The notes under the pieces: model-generated
The model's database searches: none
What the model was told of the DNA's origin: nothing
Seen by the model: the letters and a program-made list of their open reading frames with translations, nothing else
Made by a program: the position numbers and the translations under genes
Shown: one piece after another, positions 55,339-63,960 of the stretch
How positions within the stretch are numbered: position 1 is the stretch's first letter
How the letters are laid out: every line of letters starts with the position of its first letter
From: JBAOHV01 sp037045265
GTDB taxonomy: Bacteria; Actinomycetota; Acidimicrobiia; Acidimicrobiales; Microtrichaceae
Assembly: GCA_037045265.1 (NCBI GenBank)
Contig: JBAOHV010000025.1
Span: forward strand, 238,800-302,799
Length of the DNA: 64,000 nt
Reading direction: 5' to 3'

Positions 55339-58300
55339 GTGGAGGAGCTGAGGGAGGGGTTGTACGAGGTGCTCGTCACCGAGGGCCTGAAGGCGCGGCT
55401 GCAGGCCCTCGCTGGTGCGGTCCCGGACGAGCGGGCGCTCCACGCGGCGGAGGCTCCGGACCGGATCGCCTGGCACCTGAGTCGCCAGATCGAGCGGGCG
55501 CTCAACGACGTCGGCGAAGCGGATCGAGCACGAGTCGGCATCGAGGTGGCGCGGGCGTTGCTCGATCGGCTCGGAGAGATCGTCGAGGTCGACCCGTCGG
55601 ATGCTCCGAGCGATCCGGCGACCGTGCTGCACGCGATCCTCGGTCGCCGCCCCGATGGCAGCACCGAGGCGATCGCCCAGCCGCTGATCCCGCTGCTCGA
55701 CACGACGCTGCTGACGAACGCGCCGGGCGAGCCGAACCTGTGGAGCCAGCTGCGCTCCGAGATCGAGTCCGCCGACCGGATCGACGTCGTGATGGCGTTC
55801 ATCCGGCGCAGCGGCATCGCGCCGCTGGTCGACGCGCTCCGCCGCCATTGCGAACAGGGCCGCTCGCTGCGGGTGCTGACCACGACCTACACGGGGTCGA
55901 CCGAGCAGGCAGCCCTCGACCGGCTCGTCGACCTCGGCGCGGACGTCCGGGTGTCGTACGACCTCAGCACGACCCGGCTGCACGCCAAGGCCTGGGTGTT
56001 CCACCGCGGCTCCGGCTTCTCGACCGCGTACGTCGGCTCGTCCAACCTGACGCACTCGGCGCAGGTCACCGGGGTCGAGTGGAACGTCCGGGCGTCGGCT
56101 GCCCGGAACCCCGACGTGCTCGGCAAGTTCGCCGCGGTGTTCGACAGCTACTGGTCCAACGGCGACTTCGTCCCCTACGACGCCGGACCAGTTCGTCGCC
56201 GAGCAGCAGCGAGCCGGACGGACCGACTCGGGCCCGCACGTGATCCTGAGCCCGATCGAGGTCCGCCCGCTGCCGTTCCAGTCCCGGCTGCTCGAACTCA
56301 TCGAGGTGTCACGGCAGCGAGGGCACCACCGCAACCTGCTCGTCTCCGCGACCGGCACCGGCAAGACCGTGATGGCGGCCCTCGACTACGCCCGGCTGCG
56401 GCCGCAGCTGGACCGGTCGAGGCTGCTGTTCGTCGCGCACCGCGAGGAGATCCTCGACCAGAGCCTCGCGACGTTCCGCCACACGCTGCGCGACGCGTCG
56501 TTCGGCGAGAAGTGGGTCGGCGGCGCTCGCCCCACACGGTTCGACCACGTCTTCGCCTCGGTCCAGAGCCTCAACGCCAACGGCCTGGCCGACCTGCCAC
56601 CCGACCACTTCGACGTCGTGATCGTCGACGAGTTCCACCACGCCGCAGCGCACCTCGTACCAGCGGCTGCTCGACCACGTGCAGCCGGTCGAGCTGCTCG
56701 GCCTCACCGCGACGCCCGAGCGCAGCGACGGCATGCCGATCCTGCACTGGTTCGACGACCGCATCGCCGCGGAGCTGCGGCTGTGGGACGCGATCGACCA
56801 GCAGTACCTCGCGCCGTTCCTGTACTTCGGGATCCACGACGGCATCGACCTCACCGACATCCCGTGGCGACGCGGACGCGGCTACGAGACCGAGGCGCTC
56901 ACCAACCGCTACACCAGCTCCGACGCATGGGCCCGCCTCGTCGTGAAGCAGGTCGACGAGCACGTCGACGTCACCTCGATGCGGTGCCTCGGGTTCTGCG
57001 TGAGCGTCGAGCACGCCGCGTTCATGGCCCGCCACTTCAGCCACCACGGCATCCCGGCCGTCGCGATCTCGGGCGAGAGCCCCCGCGACGAACGAGCGAG
57101 CGGCGCTGCGCGACCTGGCGGCAGGCGACGTGAAGGTCGTGTTCTCCGTCGACCTGTTCAACGAAGGCGTCGACCTCCCCAACGTCGACACGGTGCTGAT
57201 GCTCCGACCCACCGAGAGCCCGGTGCTGTTCCTCCAGCAGCTCGGCCGAGGCCTGCGCCGAGCGGAGAACAAGCCGCACTGCACGGTGCTCGACTTCGTC
57301 GGCACCCACCGCAAGGAGTTCCGCTTCGACCGCCGCTACCGGGCCCTGCTCGGCGGCACCCGCCGCGACGTCGAACGAGCGGTGCAGACGCAGTTCCCGT
57401 TCCTGCCGTCGGGCTGCAACATGCAGCTCGACCAGAAGGCCTCCGAGATCGTGCATCAGGAGCCTGCGCGAGGCCATCCCGTCGCGCTGGCCGGCGAAGG
57501 TCGACGAGCTGCGCTCACTGCGCCGGGAGCGACCCGGCATCGGTCTCGCCGAGTACCTCGACGAGACCGGCCTCGACCTCGCCGACGTGTACGCCGGCTC
57601 GAAGAGCTGGTCCGACCTGGTCGACGCCGCAGGAGGGCGAGACCCTCCCGGCGGGGCCGAACGAGGAACCGCTGCGACGAGCCGTCGGTCGTCTGCTGCA
57701 CCTCGACGACGCCGAACGCCTCGCGGCCTACCGACGCCTGCGTGGCCGGCCCAGCGCCCGACCTCGGCGCCGTGTCCGAGCGGGAACGACGGCTCGTGCA
57801 GATGCTCGTCGCTGCGCTCGCCGACCAGGCGCTCACCAAGGACTCGTCGCTGCGCGACGGCGTCGACCTCGTGTGGTCGCATCCGCAGGTGCTCGCCGAG
57901 CTGGCCGAGACGCTCGGCGTGCTCGAGGACCGGATCGACCACGTCCACCAACCGCTCGCGCACGCATCCGGACGCACCGCTGCAGATCCACGCCCGCTAC
58001 AGCCGCATCGAGATCCTCGCCGCCATGGGCCTCGCCGGCGACCGAGCCAAGATCGCCGCGTGGCAGAGCGGCGTCTACGAGGCCAAGCCCGCCAACGCCG
58101 AGATCTTCGCCTTCACCCTCGACAAGAGCAGCGGCGGCTTCTCGCCGACCACCCGCTACCGCGACTACGCGATCAGCCGATCGCTCATCCACTGGGAGTC
58201 CCAGTCGACCACCCGCGAGCGACAGCGCGACCGGCCTCCGGTACCGGAACCACGAGCGCGACGGACGGACGATCCTGCTCTTCGCCCGCGAACGAGCCGA

Positions 58301-58436
58301 CGACCGCGCCTTCTGGTTCCTCGGCCCCGCGACCTACCGAGGGCACGTCGGCGAGAAGCCGATGGCGATCACCTGGGAGCTCGACGTCCCACTGCCAGGG
58401 GACCTGTACGCGGCGTTTGCAGCGGCAGTCGCGTAG
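55339..58436 (+). pseudogene. PLD-nuclease/SF2-helicase/DUF3427 protein (about eight frameshifts)
   Basis: A large defence-type protein of about 1030 residues. Domains in order: N-terminal helical region; phospholipase-D-like nuclease with TRLHAKAWVF and YVGSSNLTHSA; superfamily 2 helicase with SATGTGKTVMAALDYA (Walker A), VIVDEFHHA (DExH), LLGLTATPER and LFLQQLGRGLRRAENK (motif VI); C-terminal DUF3427 (IHARYSRIEILAAMG, FWFLGPATYRGHVGEKPM). Frame changes occur near 56187, 56655, 57095, 57460, 57635, 57745, 57965 and 58233. All hallmark motifs survive, so the gene is probably real. GTG 55339 has a GGAG; GTG 55330 is an alternative. Confidence 0.75.
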
Positions 58437-58452
58437 CCGCTCGAAATGGTGG

Positions 58453-59496
58453 TCAGCTGGTTCGCCAGGTGGTGTCGCGGCGAGCCATCTCGTAGATCGC
58501 CTCGACGGCTGCGGGGGAGAGGGTCGCGGGTCGACGCTCGAGCCACTTGCCGATGCGCTTGCGGGCCACGACGTGGACGTCGGTTGGTTGGGCCTTGATG
58601 GTCAGCTCTGCAGCGATGACCACGATGATCGGCTCGACCTGAACATCGAACCCGCACGCGGTGGTCAAGAGCTTGGAGGCCCGTGCGGCCTCGTGTCGTG
58701 AGTTGCGCAGGTAGTTGGTCTTCTGGCCGCTGACCATGAACGCCTTCTCGGCGACCCAGACCTTCTTGCGCGAGTGGTTCTTCGTGTTCAGGGTGAACAC
58801 TCCGGGCGGACCGATGACCACGTGGTCGATGTCGCTGTCCTTCTCGCCGACGGGCACCGAGTGCAGGACGTGCCAACCGTCGCCGAGCTTGCGCAACCGC
58901 CACGCGACTCCTTCCTCGCCATCGGCACCGACGCGGTAGGCGCGCTCATCGGTGTGCACCCCGAACACCCGAGCGACGAAAGTCTTGACCGGTGCCTCGG
59001 CGCGCAGCTCGACCGCACGCTCCCGGACCGCCTGCCCTGCTCGGTTCTTGGACAGGTCCCGCCAAACGGACTCTTCGCCCACCACCTCGCGAGGGAGCGA
59101 CGCGTCGATGCCGATGGCTGGTTGGTCCTCCACGGTGGCGGTCGACAACCCGGGATCGTCGGCGAGGGTCTTGTCCGCTTCCAAGGACGCGGTGTTCTCG
59201 GCTCGCCAGGATGCGACGAACCGGTCGAACGCCGGCCGGCGTTCCGGCAGGTCCATCGTGACCTTGCCCGACCCGAGGTTGATCTGACCGACCTTCGTCC
59301 CAGCGGCGTCGGTGACGTACAGCATGTCGTGGGAGTAGACGCGCTTGCGCTCGGCGACGAGCTCCACCGCCGGGACCGGATCTGCCGACGGCACTGGTGC
59401 TACGTGGTCCGTCCAGGCGGAGCCGTCCCACCAGCGCAGCTGGGTGCCGCCGGTGTCCGGGTACCACCCGGCAGGCGCCGTCTCCTGCTCTGCCAT
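58453..59496 (-). CDS. DUF2510-NERD nuclease-related protein
   Basis: A 347-residue protein. Residues 6-30 are DUF2510 (APAGWYPDTGG, LRWWDGSAWTDHV), an actinobacterial module. A middle region of about 130 residues is followed by the NERD domain (YRVGADGEEGVAWRLRKLG, DIDHVVIGPPGVFTLNTKNH), whose Asp and TK residues match the PD-(D/E)XK-type active site. The C-terminus EAIYEMARRDTTW ends the gene. The ATG at 59496 was chosen because the module begins there. A deleted copy lies at 43957-44262. Confidence 0.85.
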   Translation of the reverse strand: MAEQETAPAGWYPDTGGTQLRWWDGSAWTDHVAPVPSADPVPAVELVAERKRVYSHDMLYVTDAAGTKVGQINLGSGKVTMDLPERRPAFDRFVASWRAENTASLEADKTLADDPGLSTATVEDQPAIGIDASLPREVVGEESVWRDLSKNRAGQAVRERAVELRAEAPVKTFVARVFGVHTDERAYRVGADGEEGVAWRLRKLGDGWHVLHSVPVGEKDSDIDHVVIGPPGVFTLNTKNHSRKKVWVAEKAFMVSGQKTNYLRNSRHEAARASKLLTTACGFDVQVEPIIVVIAAELTIKAQPTDVHVVARKRIGKWLERRPATLSPAAVEAIYEMARRDTTWRTS

Positions 59497-59762
59497 TGTC
59501 GATGCCCTCCTCATCGTGATGGCCGCTCTCCCTGCGGCCACGCTCCGCCGCCGTAGCGACGCTCCATGAGGCTACGGGCGCGATGGTGCGGACGTCATCT
59601 GCCTCCCGTGACCCCTCGATGCTCGCCGGCATCGTCACCGAGCAACAACCGGGTCCCTGGCCTCCGCTTGGTCCGCTTTTGCGGACCTTGCCAGTCTGTG
59701 CCGCCACCTGACCACGGCAACTCGCCGTCGGCTCGGGCCCGTCGAGGCGTACCCTTGACGCC

Positions 59763-60035
59763 ATGAGCACGGTCGATCTGTCGGACGAGGTGGTGCGTGA
59801 GTTCGTCGCCGAGTTCGGCGAGGACGCACCGCAGGTGGCGGAGAAGGCACTGCGCAGCGAGATCGCCCGGCACCGCATCGAGCGGGCCGTCAAGGACGGG
59901 ACCGACCCCGCCGCAGCTGTGGCAGAGGCGCTGGCCAAGGCCCCCGAGTTCGTCGCGGAGGTCGAGCGTCTCGATGCAGCTGGCGAGCAGCCAGCTGGCG
60001 ACCTCGAGGAGCGCCTCCGCCGCTCGGCCGGGTGA
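59763..60035 (+). CDS. Small antitoxin-like protein of a two-gene module
   Basis: A 90-residue, highly charged and helical protein, MSTVDLSDEVVREFVAEFGED... AAAVAEALAKAPEFVAEVERLDA..., with an acidic disordered-looking tail. The next gene starts in its stop codon (GTGA). Size, charge and coupling match antitoxins, but no antitoxin family is recognised. Confidence 0.6.
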   Translation: MSTVDLSDEVVREFVAEFGEDAPQVAEKALRSEIARHRIERAVKDGTDPAAAVAEALAKAPEFVAEVERLDAAGEQPAGDLEERLRRSAG

Positions 60036-60316
60036 ATTTCCAGCCGACCCTGCTCGAGGACAGCCTGGATCCTTGGCTCGCCGTCGAGCCGGATCCCGAC
60101 CGCCGGGAGAACGTGATCCGGTTTCTGATGGCCCTGTTCGACGCAGAGGGCCGCTGGGATGACGCACGGCCCGTCCCGGGTACGAAGCTCCCGGCGTTCG
60201 CCGCGATGATCTCGGGAGCTGGCGTCGTGGTTGTGTGGGTCGTCGCCGAGCGATACTCCCAGCTCGCCATCCGGTACTTGTTCGACATCTCGACTGGGCA
60301 GCGCTTCGGCGGCTGA
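60032..60316 (+). CDS. Small toxin-like protein of a two-gene module
   Basis: A 94-residue protein starting at the GTG that overlaps the previous stop (MNFQPTLLEDSLDPWL). It has a compact helix-strand pattern ending VVVVWVVAERYSQLAIRYLFDI, which resembles the C-terminal strands of RelE/ParE-like toxins but without their catalytic residues being clear. Function is unknown; a toxin role is inferred from layout only. Confidence 0.55.
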   Translation: MNFQPTLLEDSLDPWLAVEPDPDRRENVIRFLMALFDAEGRWDDARPVPGTKLPAFAAMISGAGVVVVWVVAERYSQLAIRYLFDISTGQRFGG

Positions 60317-60515
60317 CGACAGCTCCGATCCGGCAGACTCGGACGTGGTCAGGAAGTGGCACAGACTGGCTTGTTGCGCAAGCGCACCAAGCTTCGGGCC
60401 TCTGGGGCCAGATTGCACGCCGACCGATAGCCATCCGCGACTGCCGCCGAGCGTCCCGCGGCGGCGAGGACTCCAACGCTCGCAGCGCGCTTCGTGGCCC
60501 GTATCGTCTGCGCGC

Positions 60516-61082
60516 ATGGGTGAAGACCTTGTCAGCGAAGCGGTCCGAGCCCTGGTGCGGACGGGACTCAACGTCGAAGATGCTGCGGCAGCCGTGCCGG
60601 CAGCACCTGGGCTGTATGGGTTCCACGGCGACGGCTCGGTGTGGCGTCAGCTCGGCCTCGGCTCGCCACCGGATGACCGGCCGCTGTACGTCGGCAAGTC
60701 GGAGTCGAGCCTGGCCGCTCGCGATGTGCGCACGCACTTCGCTGCCGGACGCACTGGGTCGTCCACGCTGAGACGAACGCTGGCTGCGTTGCTCGTCGAC
60801 CAGCTCGACCTCGTGGCGTGTCCGAGGAACCCGGCCAAGCCCGGCCACTTCTCGAACTTCGGGCTCGAGCCCGAGGGGGACGCGCGGCTGAGCAGATGGA
60901 TGGCTGGGCACCTCCGTCTCGCCGTCTGGCCATCTCCGACGGGGATCGTGCTCAACGACGTGGAGACGGCAGTGCTGCAATGCCTGATGCCCCCCCTGAA
61001 CCTCTCCAAGGTGGCGACGCCTTGGAAGCCGATGATCAGCTCCGCCCGGAAGGAGATGGCCGCCGGGGCAGCATCGTGGTAG
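60516..61082 (+). CDS. GIY-YIG nuclease family protein
   Basis: A 188-residue protein with the GIY-YIG motif written as GLYGFHG... and PLYVGKSES, followed by AARDVRTHF, and the distal Glu/Asn part IVLNDVETAVLQCLMPPLN. This is the single-domain GIY-YIG endonuclease layout. It is flanked by islands of defence genes; its target is unknown. The frame is open much further upstream but only from ATG 60516 is it protein-like. Confidence 0.78.
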   Translation: MGEDLVSEAVRALVRTGLNVEDAAAAVPAAPGLYGFHGDGSVWRQLGLGSPPDDRPLYVGKSESSLAARDVRTHFAAGRTGSSTLRRTLAALLVDQLDLVACPRNPAKPGHFSNFGLEPEGDARLSRWMAGHLRLAVWPSPTGIVLNDVETAVLQCLMPPLNLSKVATPWKPMISSARKEMAAGAASW

Positions 61083-61294
61083 CCTTCCCGCTGATGCGAA
61101 GCCGGTGCTCCTGGGCCGATCTCCGGATGGGGCCGAGGAGGCTCGGCATCTCGCCGGTCTTGGTCAGCCCTTACCAAACGTCTGACCAGACACCGAGCCC
61201 CTCCGGTCGGTCGGCGTGAGGCTCCTTCAACCGAGCCCCCTCGGGTTCGGTGTCTCGGGCTGCAAGTAGGTTCACCGTCGTGGAGGAGGTTCCG

Positions 61295-62887
61295 ATGGAG
61301 GATGTCGACCAACTGTTCGACGAGTTGAGCCGAACGGCACGGCACGGCCTCGATGCGGCCACGGCGGCAGATAACCCGGACACCCGCCGGGAGCAGCTCG
61401 GTGTAGCCGTACGAGCGCTCACCAGGCTCTGGGCCGAGATGAATCCGCAGTTCGACGGAGACGCCTTCTACCCGGTGAGCTGGCTCATCGACCGGCACTG
61501 GTCGGCGATCGTGGCCGGTCGGAACGGCGCCGAGAACGCTTCACACTCCTGGCCGGCCGCTGGGGAGGCAAGGCACGCCGGAGTCGACCTCACGTCGGAG
61601 ATCGGAACGCTCTGCGCGGATCTCGCAGGCGAGCCGCTCTTCGGTGCCCGCGAGCTGCTCCACTCCAACCTGTTGGCCTGGTTCATCGACGCCGAGCCGT
61701 CGGTGGCGAACGTCTTCGCTGCGTGGAGCCGACGCGAACCCGGCGTGCTGCCGGCTCGTACCCAGCGCGAGAAGTACAGCTTCGATCTGATCGTCCAGAC
61801 GTGTGACCGGGCGCCTCTCGTCGTCGAGAACAAGGTGTTCAGTGCCGTCGACCCTGACCAGCTGGAGCGCTACACGCCCGTTGCTCTGACGCATCTCCAT
61901 CCGGAGCCTGTCTTCGTGCTGCTCAGCCTCATCGACCCGGGATGGGAGAGCGACCAGGCGATCTTCGGTGGCCGTGCGTGGCACCGGCGATCCTTCGGCG
62001 AACTTGGTGCAGCTCTGCAGCTCGCGGCTGAGCACCTCGCCGGAGAGGACTTGCCCTATCGCCAGGAGCTGCTGCGGCGCTACGCCGGCGTGCTCATGAC
62101 GCTGGACACGCTGGCCCACAAGGTGTCCTCGATCGGTCCCGGGGATCCGTATCGACTCCCCGACGACTGGGTTGCAGATCTCGATGCTGTGCGACTCCGA
62201 ACAGCGTTCTCGAAGCTGCGGAGTCAGCGAGTGGCCCAGCTTCTCGCCGAGACAGGGTTGGAGGGGGTCACCGGCGATGTCTCGCGAGGCGAGCCGCTCC
62301 TCGAGCAGTTCTGGGACGTGCCCGACAGTGATGGAGACACCATCGGCTGGCAGGCGCAGGGCCGACAGTGGAGGCTGGCGGTCCGGGTGGGATCCGAGCG
62401 CAACGGGCGAGGTCGGGAGAAGGAAGACCGTGGTCGACGAGAGCGCTACGTGGAGGAGCGCTACGGCGATCTCTTCAGGTTCGACAAGGTCACGGGACCG
62501 CTGGTGGCCAAGGATCATGAGGGTTGGCGAGCCTTCAGCCCGGACTTCGTCTACCGCTACCGCCTGCTTGATCCGAACACCACGGTGGACGACCTTTCGC
62601 ACCTGGCGCGAGAGGCTGCGACGCGTCGCCCACCCGTACTTGAGCGGAGGCTGACAGACCGAAGGCCCGACGGCGGGGTGCTTCGGCACTCACCTCCAGA
62701 TCCGCCCGTCGACCACCTCGGCCGAGCCAGCATCGGACTCCTGGATCCAGTGGGCGTAGATGTTCGTGGTGGTCGACGGGTTCCGGTGGCCGACTCGGCC
62801 GGAGACGCTGCGGAGCGGCACGCCGGCATCGAGAAGCTGCGTGACCTGCAGGTGGCGGAGGCCGTGCAGGTGGATCCAGCTCGGTAG
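61295..62887 (+). CDS. PD-(D/E)XK nuclease superfamily protein
   Basis: The core is ELLHSNLLAWFID (conserved start helix), SFDLIVQTCDRAPLVVENKVFSAVDPDQLERY, in which Asp and ENK supply the PD-(D/E)XK active site, and DLFRFDKVTGPLVAKDH further on. The ATG at 61295 has GGAGG upstream. The last about 80 codons run opposite the integrase 3' end and are not protein-like; a frame change at about 62630 would end the gene at 62654 (HPYLSGG), giving about 450 residues, more plausible. Related proteins occur as solitary defence nucleases. Confidence 0.68.
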   Translation: MEDVDQLFDELSRTARHGLDAATAADNPDTRREQLGVAVRALTRLWAEMNPQFDGDAFYPVSWLIDRHWSAIVAGRNGAENASHSWPAAGEARHAGVDLTSEIGTLCADLAGEPLFGARELLHSNLLAWFIDAEPSVANVFAAWSRREPGVLPARTQREKYSFDLIVQTCDRAPLVVENKVFSAVDPDQLERYTPVALTHLHPEPVFVLLSLIDPGWESDQAIFGGRAWHRRSFGELGAALQLAAEHLAGEDLPYRQELLRRYAGVLMTLDTLAHKVSSIGPGDPYRLPDDWVADLDAVRLRTAFSKLRSQRVAQLLAETGLEGVTGDVSRGEPLLEQFWDVPDSDGDTIGWQAQGRQWRLAVRVGSERNGRGREKEDRGRRERYVEERYGDLFRFDKVTGPLVAKDHEGWRAFSPDFVYRYRLLDPNTTVDDLSHLAREAATRRPPVLERRLTDRRPDGGVLRHSPPDPPVDHLGRASIGLLDPVGVDVRGGRRVPVADSAGDAAERHAGIEKLRDLQVAEAVQVDPAR

Positions 62888-63823
62888 CTCCATCCGGTCG
62901 CGGCAGGCGGCTGAACGCTCGTGTCGCGCTGCGACGGGTGCAGCGGCTTCAGCCCGCCGGGCTCGGGTGCGAGCACGTACGCGTCGTCGCTCAGCTCGAT
63001 GCCGCACAGCGCGGCACGCCTTGGCGTGGCGGTCCCGGTGGTCGAGCAGCCAGTCGAGCGCGAACGACGACAGCGTGACCGTGCGGTGCTGGTGGGTCTT
63101 GGTGTCCTTCTCGTAGACGACGTTCGTCTCGCCGATCGCCGCCTCGATCCGCAGCGTGCCCGCGTCTACGTCGACGTGCCGCCACCGCAGCGCGCACAGC
63201 TCACCCCGGCGGGCGCCGGTGTCGGCCGCGAGCACGATCAGCGTGGCGAGCGTCGGGTTCACCTTCGCCGCCTCGTCGATCATCGCCCTCGCCACGTCGA
63301 TCGGCACCGGCTTCGGGTTCGACGTGTGCTGCCGAGGAGGACGCGCGTCGCGGCCGACGTTGACCGCGACCCAGCCCCAGCGCTTCGCCTGGTCGAGCAC
63401 CCGGCACAACAGCACGTGACAGCCCCGCACCGTCGAGCGTGAGTAGCCGGCCTCGACCAGCGCGCCGTAGAAGCGGTCGAGGTGCTCGGCGCTCAGGTGC
63501 GACAGCCGACGTGAGCCGAGCGCCGGCAGCACGTGGCACTCGGCCGAGGTCCGGTAGTTGCGCAACGTCGTCGGCTCGAGCCCTTCGAGCTCGGCCTGGC
63601 GCAGCCCCGCCTCGACGGCGTGCGCGACGGTGCGCTGGCCGACCGACACCTGGCCACGAGCCGACTTGGTGATCAGCTCGGCCAACGCGACGTCGGCCTG
63701 GCGGGAGGTGCCGTGGAAGGTCACCGACTTCTGTTGACGCTTGCGCGTCAACGGGTCCTCACCCGCGTCGACGCGCAGCTCCCAGGTCCCCGGACGTCGT
63801 CCCTTGCGCTTGCTGCCCTGCAT
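62690..63823 (-). CDS. Tyrosine integrase, family A
   Basis: A 377-residue recombinase. The basic N-terminus (MQGSKRKGRRPGTWELRV) is followed by an arm-binding domain, a core-binding domain (ECHVLPALGSRRLSHLSAEHLDRFYGAL), and the catalytic residues Arg (ADTGARRGELCALRW), HGLRH, GHRNPSTTTNIYAH with nucleophile Tyr. Residues of about 270-310 are in the wrong frame between two compensating frame changes (expected LAPEPGGLKPLHPSQRDTS). Its start is 137 bases from att copy 5. Confidence 0.88.
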   Translation of the reverse strand: MQGSKRKGRRPGTWELRVDAGEDPLTRKRQQKSVTFHGTSRQADVALAELITKSARGQVSVGQRTVAHAVEAGLRQAELEGLEPTTLRNYRTSAECHVLPALGSRRLSHLSAEHLDRFYGALVEAGYSRSTVRGCHVLLCRVLDQAKRWGWVAVNVGRDARPPRQHTSNPKPVPIDVARAMIDEAAKVNPTLATLIVLAADTGARRGELCALRWRHVDVDAGTLRIEAAIGETNVVYEKDTKTHQHRTVTLSSFALDWLLDHRDRHAKACRAVRHRAERRRVRARTRARRAEAAAPVAARHERSAACRDRMELPSWIHLHGLRHLQVTQLLDAGVPLRSVSGRVGHRNPSTTTNIYAHWIQESDAGSAEVVDGRIWR

Positions 63824-63851
63824 CCCGTTGTCTCCGTTCTCGCACCGATTC

Positions 63852-63879
63852 GTGAGACGTCGGTGAGATTCCGTGAGAC
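63852..63879. repeat. Family A integrase-side repeats (GTGAGAC/T x3)
   Basis: Heptamers at 63852, 63863 and 63873, the same triplet as at 44483-44510. Confidence 0.65.
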
Positions 63880-63960
63880 ACGGTGACGGTCAGGTCTGAA
63901 CACCAACCTGACCATGTGCCGAGAACCCTGCAATTCCAAGGGTTTCGGCGGGTCTGAACA

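Larger units (their letters stand above)
59662..60398. repeat. Inverted-repeat-bounded cassette with a two-gene module
   Basis: Left arm 59662-59716 and right arm 60344-60398 are imperfect inverted copies; the best part is CGTGGTCAGG and CACAGACTGGC in both, then CCAAGC. Each arm contains a short hairpin (GTCCGC-AAAA-GCGGAC on the left). Between them lie two overlapping small genes and nothing else. The shape is that of a non-autonomous mobile cassette or MITE carrying a toxin-antitoxin-like pair. Confidence 0.6.

Noticed and set aside
59662..60398. Inverted repeats as integron attC sites
   Set aside because: No attC-like R and L box structure was recognised and no integron integrase is present; the arms are inverted, not direct.
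62690..62887. A real C-terminal domain of the PD-(D/E)XK protein overlapping the integrase
   Set aside because: The residues are an antisense reading of the integrase catalytic domain and look like its shadow; kept only as the formal open frame.
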